Assembly (NCBI GenBank): GCA_001914235.1
Contig: MQUF01000006.1
Span: forward strand, 124,001-188,000
Source: Desulfobulbaceae bacterium DB1
GTDB taxonomy: Bacteria > Desulfobacterota > Desulfobulbia > Desulfobulbales > SURF-16
Direction: 5' to 3'
Length of the DNA: 64,000 nucleotides
The position numbers and the translations under genes were made by a program. Shown here one piece after another: positions 1 through 8,504 of this stretch (its first letter is position 1; every line of letters begins with the position of its first letter). The notes under the pieces were generated by a model. That model was not told the origin of the DNA. It made no database searches and worked only from the letters and a program-made list of their open reading frames with translations.

Positions 1-769
1 TGAGATCCACATGGTGGGGGGGATCCATCCGGATCTGCCCTTTGCCTACTACACCGGACTTCTCCGGGAGATTAAGGCGATCCGGCCGGATATTCATGTC
101 CAGGCCTTCACCTGCGTGGAGATCGATCACTTGGCCAAGCTTGCCGGCAAACCGGTGGACGAAACCCTGCGGCTTCTCATGGAGGCGGGGCTTGATTCCA
201 TTCCCGGCGGCGGAGCGGAGGTGTTCAGCCCGCGGATCAGGAAGCTGACCTGCGAGAAAAAATTGTCCGGCGAGGGGTGGCTCGAGGTGGCGAAAACCGC
301 CCATCGGCTGGGGCTGAAAACCAATGCCACCATGCTCTACGGCCATATTGAAACGGTGGAGGAGCGTATCGACCATCTGGCCGCCCTGCGTCAGGCGCAG
401 GGTGAGACGGGAGGTTTTCTCGCCTTTATCCCCCTGGCCTTTCATCCGAAAAACACCGAAATGGCCAATCTTTCCCGCACCTCCGGCATGGATGATCTGA
501 AAAACCTTGCGGTGGCCCGTTGTTTCCTTGATAATTTTCCCCACATCAAGGCCTACTGGGTGATGATCGGCCCGAAAATGGCCCAGGTGGCGCTTTCTTT
601 CGGGGCGGACGATGTGGACGGCACCGTGAAGGAGGAGATCATCACTCACATGGCGGGCGCGGACACCGAACAGGCCATGTCCATTGACGAGCTGGTGCGG
701 CTTATTAAGGAAGCGGGCCGCATTCCGGTACAGCGCGGCACACTTTATGATGTGATAAAGACGTATTAG
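1..769 (+). CDS. mqnE: Aminofutalosine synthase MqnE, 5'-truncated by window edge
   Basis: Radical SAM enzyme of the futalosine route to menaquinone; the family makes aminodeoxyfutalosine from a carboxyvinyloxybenzoate. The frame is open from base 2, so roughly the first third (family about 360-390 aa), including the CxxxCxxC cluster motif, lies outside the window. Visible family blocks are SIPGGGAEV, ATMLYGHIE and FIPLAFHP. The PLAFHP form, against PWPFQP in the next gene, is what separates MqnE from its MqnC paralogue. The stop at 767-769 is followed by a 97-base gap of phased repeats before mqnC. Family certain; the E-versus-C choice rests on these residues and on the neighbour. Confidence 0.9.
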   Translation, partial: EIHMVGGIHPDLPFAYYTGLLREIKAIRPDIHVQAFTCVEIDHLAKLAGKPVDETLRLLMEAGLDSIPGGGAEVFSPRIRKLTCEKKLSGEGWLEVAKTAHRLGLKTNATMLYGHIETVEERIDHLAALRQAQGETGGFLAFIPLAFHPKNTEMANLSRTSGMDDLKNLAVARCFLDNFPHIKAYWVMIGPKMAQVALSFGADDVDGTVKEEIITHMAGADTEQAMSIDELVRLIKEAGRIPVQRGTLYDVIKTY

Positions 770-798
770 TCTGACTGGTCCGATAGACGGTTACATTT

Positions 799-852
799 GA
801 CCAGTAAGACAAATAAGACCAGCCGGACTAATAAGACCAGTCGGACCAATAA
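799..852 (+). repeat. Three tandem 18-bp units (GACCAG array) between mqnE and mqnC
   Basis: Three contiguous 18-bp units start at 799, 817 and 835. The last reads GACCAGTCGGACCAATAA; the others differ at a few positions, and each unit resembles two 9-mers of GACCAGnnn type. An oppositely oriented GACTGGTCC copy sits just before, at about 773-781, so the gap could fold into a weak hairpin. The array ends 14 bp before the mqnC start. Function unknown. Confidence 0.85.
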
Positions 853-866
853 GACGGGAATTTCGT

Positions 867-1916
867 ATGAAAAATATAATTGAAAAAGTCACCACGGGTC
901 AACGGATCAGCGGCGATGAGGGGCTTGCCCTGCTGCGCGAGGGGGATCTCTATCAGCTCGGCATGCTGGCTGATTCCATCCGCAGGCGCAAGCATCCCGC
1001 GCCCATGGTCACCTATGTGATTGACCGCAACATCAACTACACCGATATCTGTATTTCCGCCTGTAAATTCTGCGCCTTTTACAAGGCCCCGGAAGATGAC
1101 CGGGGTTCCCTGCTTTCCTTTGCCGAACTGGGTCGAAAAATTGAGGAAACAAAAAGTCTGGGCGGCACCCAGATTCTGCTGCAAGGCGGGCTTCATCCGG
1201 ACAAGCCGCTGGAATATTATGAGGAGATGCTGCGTTTTATCAAGGGGCATGATATCCATATCCATGGTTTTTCGCCGCCCGAGGTGTGCCATTTCGCAAC
1301 GCTCTCCGGTCTTTCCGTGGCTGAGGTGCTGGTGCGCCTGCGAGGTGCCGGACTTGATTCCATCCCCGGCGGCGGAGCGGAAATCCTGTCCGACCGGGTG
1401 CGCCGGGAAACGGCGCCGCGCAAATGCTCGGCCGATGAATGGATCGGGGTGATGGAGGAGGCCCACCATCAGGGGATGCGCACCACCGCCACCATGATGT
1501 TCGGTCATATCGAGACCCTGGAGGAACGGATTGAACATCTGCAGCGGGTGCGTGACCTGCAGGATCGCACCGGCGGCTTCACCGCCTTTATTCCCTGGCC
1601 CTTTCAGCCGGACAACACGGTGTATGCCCATCTGCCGAAAACCACGGCCTTTTCTTATCTGAAGATGCTGGCCTTTTCCCGTATTTTCCTGGACAATATC
1701 GATAATATCCAGGCCTCCTGGGTGACTCAGGGGCCGAAGATCGCCCAGATTTCCCTCTTTTTCGGGGCCAATGATTTCGGCAGCACCATGATCGAGGAAA
1801 ACGTGGTGGCCGCGGCCGGGGTGAGCTTCAGGCTGACGGAGGAGGAAATCCGCCGGATCGTGCAGGGCGCAGGTTTTGAACCTCGGCAGCGCACCATGGA
1901 TTACACTCTGGTGTAA
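867..1916 (+). CDS. mqnC: Dehypoxanthine futalosine cyclase MqnC
   Basis: Radical SAM cyclase that converts dehypoxanthine futalosine to cyclic de-hypoxanthine futalosine in menaquinone biosynthesis; cytoplasmic. At 349 aa it has full family length. The 4Fe-4S motif CxxxCxxC is at C62, C66 and C69, within YTDICISACKFCAF. Further blocks are SIPGGGAEI, ATMMFGHIE and FIPWPFQPDNT near residues 165-255. It is a clear paralogue of the preceding MqnE. The next gene starts 10 bases after its stop, so the mqnC-amidohydrolase-mqnA segment reads as one operon. Confidence 0.95.
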   Translation: MKNIIEKVTTGQRISGDEGLALLREGDLYQLGMLADSIRRRKHPAPMVTYVIDRNINYTDICISACKFCAFYKAPEDDRGSLLSFAELGRKIEETKSLGGTQILLQGGLHPDKPLEYYEEMLRFIKGHDIHIHGFSPPEVCHFATLSGLSVAEVLVRLRGAGLDSIPGGGAEILSDRVRRETAPRKCSADEWIGVMEEAHHQGMRTTATMMFGHIETLEERIEHLQRVRDLQDRTGGFTAFIPWPFQPDNTVYAHLPKTTAFSYLKMLAFSRIFLDNIDNIQASWVTQGPKIAQISLFFGANDFGSTMIEENVVAAAGVSFRLTEEEIRRIVQGAGFEPRQRTMDYTLV

Positions 1917-1926
1917 GGGGACGCTG

Positions 1927-3117
1927 ATGAAAATCCTCCACCGTGCGCCCCTGGTGGTGCCGGTCATATCTCCCCCAATTGAAAATGGTGCGGTGCTGGT
2001 CGAAAACGGCGTCATCGTCGCGGTGGATCGTTTTGCCGTGCTTGCCGGGACGGCCGCGGTGCGGGATCATGAAGGATCGATTCTGATCCCTGCCCTTGTG
2101 AACTGCCATACCCATCTCGAGCTTTCCCACCTCGGCGGTCTTGGCCGGGAGCAGAGGGCAGGGGAGGACATCACCGACTGGATCAGCCGTTTGCTTGCGC
2201 AAAGAGAGGCGAGCGGGGTCGATCCGCTCGTTGCGGGCCGCCGTCAGCTTGCCGCCTTTCATGCACAGGGGGTGGCCTGTCTTGCTGATATCGGCAATCT
2301 GCCGGCCAGCCGTGACATCGGTCAGGGAGCGGCGCTCAAGGTCTTCTTTTTTTTGGAAATGCTGGGGCTTGGTCACGACGCGGCTGAGCATGTCATGGGC
2401 CGTCTTGCCGAAATTGATTGTGACTGCACCGCCCATGCCCCCTATTCGGTGCACCCGCGTCTGCTCCGGAAGCTCAAGGAACGCAGCCTGCGGCGCGGTC
2501 ATCTCTTCCCCATTCATGTGGCGGAATCGGAAACGGAAATCGTCTTTCTCAGGGACGGCAGAGGGCCTCTGCGGGATTTTGTCCGGCAGCGCGGCGTTTG
2601 GGACGGTTCTTTTCAGACGCCCGGTTGCGGGGCGGCAACCTATCTTGATCGGCTGGGCGTGATGGATGAGCGCACCCTCTGTGTTCACGCTGTGCACCTG
2701 ACCGATGAGGAGATAGCTCTTCTGGCCTCGCGCCATGCCAAGGTTTGCCTTTGTCCGGTCAGCAACCGGTTTCTCGGGGTGGGCAAGGCGCCGGTTGCCC
2801 GGATGCTTGCCGCGGGACTGCTGCCCGCGCTTGGTACCGACAGCCCGGCCAGCAATCCGCTGATGAGCATGTGGGAGGAGATGCGCCTGCTGTGCGAGGA
2901 TCATCCGGGGATTGATCCGGCGGATGTTTTCCGGATGGCGACCATGGGTGGTGCCCGGGCTCTTGGTCTTGACACCGGCGGAACTCTTTGTCCGGGGAGT
3001 CGCGTTCCTTTTCTCGCAGTGCAGGGCCGAGGAGTGTCAGGGGCGGATGTCTATGAATTCCTGACCGGAGTCGGAAATTCGGCACGGGTTGGGTGGGTTG
3101 GGGAGGAAAGAGGATGA
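1927..3117 (+). CDS. mqnX: Amidohydrolase, probable aminofutalosine deaminase
   Basis: A 396-aa metal-dependent amidohydrolase of the SsnA/MtaD-like group. The HxH metal motif is at H61 and H63 (NCHTHLELSH); later motifs are AHAPYSVHP, HVAESETE and the metal Asp in ALGTDSPASN. Because it sits between mqnC and mqnA, the most likely role is deaminating aminodeoxyfutalosine to futalosine, the step assigned to such amidohydrolases in some futalosine pathways. The start at 1927 has AAGGGGA upstream; an in-frame start at 1876 would overlap mqnC. Its stop overlaps the mqnA start as ATGA. The substrate is inferred from context. Confidence 0.85.
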   Translation: MKILHRAPLVVPVISPPIENGAVLVENGVIVAVDRFAVLAGTAAVRDHEGSILIPALVNCHTHLELSHLGGLGREQRAGEDITDWISRLLAQREASGVDPLVAGRRQLAAFHAQGVACLADIGNLPASRDIGQGAALKVFFFLEMLGLGHDAAEHVMGRLAEIDCDCTAHAPYSVHPRLLRKLKERSLRRGHLFPIHVAESETEIVFLRDGRGPLRDFVRQRGVWDGSFQTPGCGAATYLDRLGVMDERTLCVHAVHLTDEEIALLASRHAKVCLCPVSNRFLGVGKAPVARMLAAGLLPALGTDSPASNPLMSMWEEMRLLCEDHPGIDPADVFRMATMGGARALGLDTGGTLCPGSRVPFLAVQGRGVSGADVYEFLTGVGNSARVGWVGEERG

Positions 3118-3932
3118 CGACGGCGCGCATCGGCATGGTCAATTTTATCAACACGGCGCCACTTTACGTCATCTGGCAGCAACGGGTGAAGCGCACGGAC
3201 TGGCAGGTGGTGGAAGGGGCGCCCAGCACATTAAACCGCATGCTCTGCAACAACGAGCTTGATCTCGGTTTTGTTTCAAGCCACGAGTATGGGGCCAACC
3301 CTCATCTTTACCGGGTGCTTGACGGGCTTTCCATCAGCGCCACCGGCCCGGTGGGCAGTGTTTTCCTTTTTTCCGGGATCGCCCCGCAAGAACTTTCCGG
3401 CAGGCTGGTCGGTCTCTCCGCCCAGTCGCAGACCTCCAACGCCCTGGTGAAGATCATCCTGGAGGAGTTTTTGGGGGTAACGCCCTGCTATGCAATCAAC
3501 AAGGACAACGGCAACAGGCATGATGTGGTCGCACAGCTCGCCATCGGTGATGAGGCGCTTCGTCTGCAGCAGCAGGGAGACTTTCCCTTCTGCCTTGATT
3601 TGAGCCACGTCTGGCAGCAGCACACCGGACTTCCGTTTGTTTTTGCCGTCTGGGCGGTGCGGGATGATTTTTTCCGGCGCCATGAGCAGACCGTGCACGA
3701 GATTCGCCGGGAACTGCTTTTCTGTATCGAGGAAGGGAAAAAAGTATTGCCCGCCGTCTGCCGGCAGGTAGCGCCGCGAATCCCCATGGATGTCGAGTCC
3801 TGCCGCCGCTACCTGAGCGGCATCGAGTATGATCTTAGTCCGCGCAAGCTGCTGGCCCTGGAGCTTTTTTTTGATTATCTTATCCGGCGGGGGGAGCTGC
3901 CGGCAGCAGCCTTGCCGGTTTCTTTAGTCTGA
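3114..3932 (+). CDS. mqnA: Chorismate dehydratase MqnA
   Basis: First committed enzyme of the futalosine pathway, dehydrating chorismate to 3-[(1-carboxyvinyl)oxy]benzoate. The 272-aa product has a periplasmic-binding-protein-like fold but no signal peptide, so it is cytoplasmic. The N-terminus IGMVNFINTAPLY is characteristic. The start overlaps the amidohydrolase stop (ATGA at 3114-3117), indicating translational coupling. MqnB and MqnD are not in the window and must be encoded elsewhere. Confidence 0.92.
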   Translation: MTTARIGMVNFINTAPLYVIWQQRVKRTDWQVVEGAPSTLNRMLCNNELDLGFVSSHEYGANPHLYRVLDGLSISATGPVGSVFLFSGIAPQELSGRLVGLSAQSQTSNALVKIILEEFLGVTPCYAINKDNGNRHDVVAQLAIGDEALRLQQQGDFPFCLDLSHVWQQHTGLPFVFAVWAVRDDFFRRHEQTVHEIRRELLFCIEEGKKVLPAVCRQVAPRIPMDVESCRRYLSGIEYDLSPRKLLALELFFDYLIRRGELPAAALPVSLV

Positions 3933-4098
3933 CCTGTCTGAACGGTCTTGCGGTCTCACTGGTCTTGCTGGTCACCTTTCCAGGGTCATCCGGTTTTATC
4001 AGGCTACTGGACTTTATGAGGCAAATAGGCTATTCGACCAGTGAGGCCAATACGACCAATCCAACCAGTCGGACCAACAAAATCAATAGGACCACATA
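3933..4098 (+). repeat. GACCAG repeat array with inverted halves between mqnA and ubiE
   Basis: This gap is almost wholly repetitive. The right half has GACCA at 4036, 4054, 4072 and 4090, an exact 18-bp phase running to within 9 bases of the ubiE start. The left half (about 3940-3972) carries the complement, GGTC-type 9-mers such as GGTCTTGCTGGTC, so the two halves face each other. It is the same family as the array at 799-852. No coding potential seen. Confidence 0.8.
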
Positions 4099-4806
4099 AT
4101 GCAAAATCCGGATGAAAAGAAGACCTTCGTCAAGGAAAAGTTTTCTTCCATCAGTCATAAGTATGATTTTTTAAATTCGTTGCTCAGTTTTCAGATCGAT
4201 CGTTACTGGCGGTGGGTGACCACCAGGGAATTGAAGATGTTTCCGACCGGCGCGGTGCTTGATCTCTGCGCCGGCACCCTGCCGCTTTCCCTGGAACTGA
4301 CCCGGCAGGCGCCTGGCCGGCAGGTGGTGGCCATCGATTTCTGTGAGGATATGTTGCGGGCCGGGATAAAAACTTTGCCCCGTGACGGCAGAAGAGCACG
4401 GATTTTCCCGGTCTGCGGCGACGGTGAAAAGATCCCCGCCCGCGACGCCAGCTTTTGGGGGATTACCGTGGCCTTCGGCGTGCGCAACCTCGGCCGCACC
4501 CAGGACGGCTTGAACGAGATGCACCGGGTACTGAAACCGGGCGGGAAACTGCTTATTCTGGAATTTTCCCGGCCGCGGAATGTTATCGTCAAGCCTGTGT
4601 ATGCCTTTTATCTGAACAAGGTGCTGCCCAAGGTTGCCGGCCTGGTTTCCGGTGACAAGGAGGCGTATGAGTATCTGGCCAGTTCCATCGCCCGGTTTTA
4701 TGAACCGGAGGAGTTGATGGGCATGATGAAAAAAGCCGGTTTTGCCCATGTCTCCCGCCGGCCGCTCACCTTTGGCATTGTTTCCGTTTACATAGGGGTA
4801 AAATGA
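4099..4806 (+). CDS. ubiE: Demethylmenaquinone methyltransferase (UbiE/MenG)
   Basis: SAM-dependent C-methyltransferase for the last step of menaquinone synthesis, acting on demethylmenaquinone at the membrane. It is 235 aa. The SAM-binding segment near residue 53 is VLDLCAGTLPLSLEL, where the usual GTGDLA core is altered to AGTLPLS. The UbiE signature block is VAFGVRNLGRTQDG, followed by HRVLKPGGKLLILEFSRP. Its stop overlaps the next start (ATGA). It opens the second menaquinone operon together with ubiX- and ubiA-like genes. Confidence 0.92.
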   Translation: MQNPDEKKTFVKEKFSSISHKYDFLNSLLSFQIDRYWRWVTTRELKMFPTGAVLDLCAGTLPLSLELTRQAPGRQVVAIDFCEDMLRAGIKTLPRDGRRARIFPVCGDGEKIPARDASFWGITVAFGVRNLGRTQDGLNEMHRVLKPGGKLLILEFSRPRNVIVKPVYAFYLNKVLPKVAGLVSGDKEAYEYLASSIARFYEPEELMGMMKKAGFAHVSRRPLTFGIVSVYIGVK

Positions 4807-5366
4807 AAAAAATCATTCTGGCCATAACCGGCGCCAGCGGTTCCCTTTATGCCGTTGAATTTTCCCGTTTGCTTGAGCCGCTTGATGTGGAGGTGCACGG
4901 CATTATTTCCACGGCAGGCGTTAAGGTGCTGCAGCTTGAAACCGGACTCGGGCCGTCCGATCTCTCCTGCGTGCGGAAATGGTTTGCCGTCGACAACTTT
5001 GCCGCCGCGGCGGCCAGCGGCTCGGCCCGTTATGACGCCATGGTCATCCTGCCGTGCTCAATGGGGACTCTCGGCGCCATTGCCGGCGGGCTGTCGATCA
5101 ACCTCATTCACCGGGCGGCGGATGTGATGCTGAAGGAGAAACGACCCCTGGTGCTGGCGGTGCGGGAAACCCCGTTTAATCGAAATCATTTGAGCAACAT
5201 GTTGCGGGCCTCGGAGGCAGGGGCTGTTATCTGTCCCGCCATGCCCGCCTTTTACCATCAGCCCAGGGATTTGTCGGAAATGGCCCGCCATTTTGCCGGG
5301 CGGGTGGCCGCCCAGGCAGGCATTCACGTGCCCGGACTCAAAGAGTGGAGTGGTCTTGATGTTTAA
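4803..5366 (+). CDS. ubiX: UbiX-like flavin prenyltransferase
   Basis: A 187-aa flavoprotein that prenylates FMN to make the cofactor of UbiD-type decarboxylases. The N-terminus IILAITGASGSLYAVEF is the FMN-binding signature, and LPCSMGTLGAIAGG and VLAVRETPFN are family motifs. Between ubiE and a UbiA-type prenyltransferase it most likely serves the menaquinone UbiD homologue (MqnL), which is not in the window. Its last 8 bases overlap the ubiA-like gene. Confidence 0.92.
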   Translation: MKKIILAITGASGSLYAVEFSRLLEPLDVEVHGIISTAGVKVLQLETGLGPSDLSCVRKWFAVDNFAAAAASGSARYDAMVILPCSMGTLGAIAGGLSINLIHRAADVMLKEKRPLVLAVRETPFNRNHLSNMLRASEAGAVICPAMPAFYHQPRDLSEMARHFAGRVAAQAGIHVPGLKEWSGLDV

Positions 5367-6213
5367 GAAAATCGCTATCCTGCTTGAAATGATCAAGTTC
5401 GAGCATACGGTTTTTGCCTTGCCCTTTGCTCTGATGGGGGCCTTTCTGGCCGCGGGCGGGGTGCCTGAGACCACGGTTTTTTTCTGGGTGGTGCTTGCCA
5501 TGGTGGGCGCCCGCACCTGCGCCATGGGTTTTAATCGCATTGCCGATGCCCGTTTTGACCGGGAAAACCCCCGTACGGCCGAGCGGGCCATTCCGGCAGG
5601 CGCGGTGAAGATGGCTGAGGCCTGGGCCATGGTGATTCTTGCCGGACTGCTCTTTTTTTTCGCCTGTTACAATCTCAACACCCTGACTTTGCAACTCGCG
5701 CCCCTTGCCCTGGGGCTCACCCTCTTCTATTCCCTGACCAAACGCTTTACCTGGCTTTGTCACCTCGTGCTGGGGGTTGCCCTGGCCTTTTCGCCCCTGG
5801 GCGGATTTGTGGCGGTCAAGGGGACTCTCGCCGGCTTTCCCTGGGCGCTTTCCCTGGGAGTGCTTTTCTGGGTGGCCGGGTTTGATACGGTCTACGCCTG
5901 CATGGATGCTGATTTTGACCGGGAGGCCGGGCTTTTTTCCCTGCCGTCCCGTTTCGGGCGCGAAAGGGCATTCAAACTGGCTGTTTTCTTCCATGCCGTG
6001 GCCTTTGTCCTTTTTGTCGCCACCGGCATGGTCTGCAATCTCAATTATTTTTATTATATGGGCATCGTCCTGACCGCTGCCTCGCTTTTTTATCAGCATA
6101 TCATCGTTAATCCCCGCGACCTTTCCCGCATCAACATGTCCTTTTTCACCATGAACGGGCTGATCAGCCTGACGCTTTTTGTCGTCACCTGGCTGTCGCT
6201 GGTTACAGGTTGA
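5359..6213 (+). CDS. mqnP: UbiA-type prenyltransferase, probable MqnP
   Basis: Integral membrane aromatic prenyltransferase of 284 aa with about eight hydrophobic helices. Both Asp-rich motifs are visible: NRIADARFDRENPRTAER near residue 60 and DADFDREAGLFSLPSRFG near residue 180. It attaches the polyprenyl tail to the futalosine-derived naphthoate, matching the MqnP role. The start at 5359 (MFKKIAILLEMIKFEH) overlaps ubiX and is preferred to an in-frame start at 5293 lying inside ubiX. A hairpin about 95 bases after the stop may end the operon. Confidence 0.9.
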   Translation: MFKKIAILLEMIKFEHTVFALPFALMGAFLAAGGVPETTVFFWVVLAMVGARTCAMGFNRIADARFDRENPRTAERAIPAGAVKMAEAWAMVILAGLLFFFACYNLNTLTLQLAPLALGLTLFYSLTKRFTWLCHLVLGVALAFSPLGGFVAVKGTLAGFPWALSLGVLFWVAGFDTVYACMDADFDREAGLFSLPSRFGRERAFKLAVFFHAVAFVLFVATGMVCNLNYFYYMGIVLTAASLFYQHIIVNPRDLSRINMSFFTMNGLISLTLFVVTWLSLVTG

Positions 6214-6305
6214 CAAAATTTTCCGAAAAGCAAATAACTATACTTAGTGAGAGACGTTGCCGCGATCCGATTGCCACGGTGTAAACAGTGATACCAAAAG
6301 AGCCC

Positions 6306-6330
6306 CCGGAAGATGCGGCGTGACTTCCGG
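6306..6330 (+). terminator. Hairpin after the menaquinone operon
   Basis: CCGGAAG at 6306-6312 pairs perfectly with CTTCCGG at 6324-6330 across an 11-base loop; T-rich sequence (TTTCTTTGCTTTTT) follows. The T run is not immediate, so termination is plausible rather than certain. Confidence 0.45.
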
Positions 6331-6402
6331 AAGAGGTTTCTTTGCTTTTTGCACCCTTTGTGATCCGAGGTTGTGACTCAATTTTTTTCAGGAAACGGTT
6401 TC

Positions 6403-7161
6403 ATGGTGAAAATAAAAATTTTCACGGCAAATAATGTTCAGGGATACGGTTTCAGCGATGAGGAAATTGCCGCGCTGAATGCCGAATGGGAACAAAAGGC
6501 AACGGAGCTCGGCTTAGCCGAGCATATGCCCGAGTATTGGCGGGAAGCCAAGCAACATGTGGGACAAATTGTCGAGGCCAGGGGTGTCACGTGCCATGAA
6601 GGCGGTGCTGAAACCAGCCTCGATGAGGGATTGACTGATCTGCCCTCGCTTGATGTCGAACTTGATGATTTCTCGGCCAATGAGGCGGCTGCCGACATAA
6701 CGGTTCCTGAAGAAGCGGTTGAGCTTGAATCAATCGACATTGATGAACTGCTGGATGTTGAAGAAGATGTGGCGGAAGAACTTCTCCCGGACCTGACACC
6801 GTTTGCGGAAATCCCCGAAGAAGTGCCGGAGCAAGGGCTTGCCGCGATGGAGGAATCGCCGGTTGTTCCTCTTGGGCAGGAGGGGATCGTTGAAGTCGTT
6901 GAAGAAACGGCCGTGGTGGAGATCTCCTCAGCCGCAGCGAAAGAGGATGTTGTTCCTGAAGTGCCGCTTGCCGAACCCCTAGCCGGGGAAGAAGTCGCGG
7001 AGGTCCGCGCGGCTGCGGAGGAAAAGGAAGCTGTTGCCGAAAAAGCGGTTCTCAAGGAAGAAGCGGGGGAAGAACGCGCCATTGGCGAAGAAAGAGAAGC
7101 ACGGGAACAATCGTTTTTCGGCGGGATTTTTTCTCGGCTGAAAAAAATATTCGGCCTGTGA
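6403..7161 (+). CDS. Acidic Glu/Val/Ala-rich hypothetical protein
   Basis: Not recognised. The 252-aa product has a folded-looking N-terminus (VKIKIFTANNVQGYGFSDEEIAALNAEWEQ), then a long low-complexity stretch (about residues 75-235) of Glu, Val and Ala with repeated EEVxE and AEE motifs. It ends with a short basic-aromatic tail (FFGGIFSRLKKIFGL) that could be an amphipathic membrane-binding helix. The ATG at 6403 follows AGGAAAC; a GTG at 6373 is possible but less well placed. No signal peptide or transmembrane segment. It is monocistronic between the mqn operon and a convergent chemoreceptor fragment. Confidence 0.7.
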   Translation: MVKIKIFTANNVQGYGFSDEEIAALNAEWEQKATELGLAEHMPEYWREAKQHVGQIVEARGVTCHEGGAETSLDEGLTDLPSLDVELDDFSANEAAADITVPEEAVELESIDIDELLDVEEDVAEELLPDLTPFAEIPEEVPEQGLAAMEESPVVPLGQEGIVEVVEETAVVEISSAAAKEDVVPEVPLAEPLAGEEVAEVRAAAEEKEAVAEKAVLKEEAGEERAIGEEREAREQSFFGGIFSRLKKIFGL

Positions 7162-7194
7162 TTGTGACGGCTGTCCGTTCAAGGGCTCGGCGGT

Positions 7195-7219
7195 CGGTGC
7201 CGCCGGATGGACGGCACCG
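7195..7219. terminator. Hairpin in a convergent intergenic gap
   Basis: CGGTGCCG (7195-7202) and CGGCACCG (7212-7219) form a perfect 8-bp stem with a 9-base loop between two convergent genes. There is no T run on either side, so it is only a candidate bidirectional terminator. Confidence 0.4.
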
Positions 7220-7236
7220 ATAATCGACCGCTTTGC

Positions 7237-8496
7237 TCAACTCAATTTGAACCTGTCCACATCCATCTGCAGTTTGTTGGCCAGTTCGGCCAGTTCGTTG
7301 GATGCGCTGTCGATGCCGTCGGCGGACCGGGCTGATTCCCGAGCCACATCGTTAACCCCGTTGATATTGCGCGATACCTCGTCAACTCCGGTGGTCGCTT
7401 CCTGAATGGCTCTGACAAGCTCCTGCTCGATGGAAACGGAGAAGCCCTTGGCCAGGTCCGATACATCTCCGGATCTGTCGGCCACTCCGCTGATGGTGAG
7501 GGCGATCTCGCCGGTGGTTGCCGTTTGTTCTTCCACCGCCGCCGCAATGGTATTGGTATACTCCATCACCTTGCCGTTGATGTCCGTCACTTTCTCGATG
7601 TCAGCCACCACACCGCCTGTCTGTCCTTGCATGTCGCGGATCTGACGGGCAATATTTTCAGTTGCCGCGGCCGTCTGTTTGGCCAGATCCTTGACCTCGC
7701 CGGCCACCACGGCAAAACCTTTCCCCGCCTCCCCGGCCCGGGCGGCCTCGATGGTGGCGTTTAAGGCAAGCAGTTTGGTCTGTTCGGTGATCTCGCTGAT
7801 AACATCAATGACCTTGCCGATATCCGTTGCCGCCCGGTTCAGGGCATTCATTTTCTCGCTGGCACCCTGACTTGCCTCGCTGGCAATGACGGCCATCTGC
7901 TGCGCCTGGGCACAGTTCTGGGAAACCTCCCGGATGGAAGCCGACATCTCTTCAATGGCCGCAGCCACGGAAGTGACATTGGAGCTGATGTCTTCGGCGG
8001 AAGAGGCGACTGTCCGGCTTTGGCTTCCCATGGATTCAGCGGTGGTGGTAACCACATTGAGATTGGCGCTGATTTCCTCCGCTGCCGCCGCGGTGGTCGA
8101 TGCCTGGGCTGTCAGTTCCTCCGCTCCCGTTGCCAGGCCCTGGGCCGTGCTCGACAGTTCGGTTGATGCGGCGGCCAGACCCTTCATGCCTTCTGAAATA
8201 TTGGAAATAACCTCATGCAGTCGTCCGGCCATCCTGTTCAGCGCCTTCACCAGCATGCCCGTTTCATCATTCTGGTTAATATCAATTGTCGTGGTCAGGT
8301 CCCCTTCGGCAAGGCTGTCGGCAAAAGAGACGGCTTTTTGCAAGGGCGCGGTTATTTTCCGGCTGATGATAAATCCCAGCAGAAGTGAGACAACAACAGC
8401 AGCAACAATGGCGATAAAGATATTTCTCACGGCATTGCCCACTGTGTGATCCATGTCTTTCTTGGTGATGAGAGCCGCGGTCTGGAGCAGGTCCAT
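7237..8496 (-). pseudogene. Chemoreceptor (MCP), 3' fragment after IS insertion
   Basis: C-terminal 419 codons of a methyl-accepting chemotaxis protein: one transmembrane helix (residues 24-44, [19 protein letters not shown]), a HAMP region, and the long cytoplasmic coiled coil with hairpin tip [20 protein letters not shown] and methylation-type segments. It begins exactly at the insertion site, where the ATG is formed by target-duplication sequence with no ribosome-binding site. Joining it in frame to the fragment at 9554-10513, less 1063 bp, gives one 737-aa MCP. It may still be expressed without a sensor, but it is best read as half of a broken gene. Confidence 0.9.
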
Positions 8497-8504
8497 TATT
8501 TTTT
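8495..8504. repeat. Target-site duplication, left copy
   Basis: ATTATTTTTT directly abuts the left end of the insertion element. The identical 10 bases recur at 9558-9567 abutting the right end. IS1595-family elements usually duplicate about 8 bp, so two of the matching bases may be chance in this AT-rich site. Confidence 0.85.

Noticed and set aside
828-2015. Long open frame of about 395 codons on the - strand opposite mqnC
   Set aside because: Shadow of a GC-rich coding region: no ribosome-binding site, no recognisable domain and complete overlap with a certain gene. The same applies to long antisense frames opposite mqnX, ubiA, mgtE, the amylases and the CheB-CheR gene.
3933-4098. CRISPR array
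   Set aside because: Units are contiguous, degenerate and 9/18 bp, with no spacers and no cas genes.
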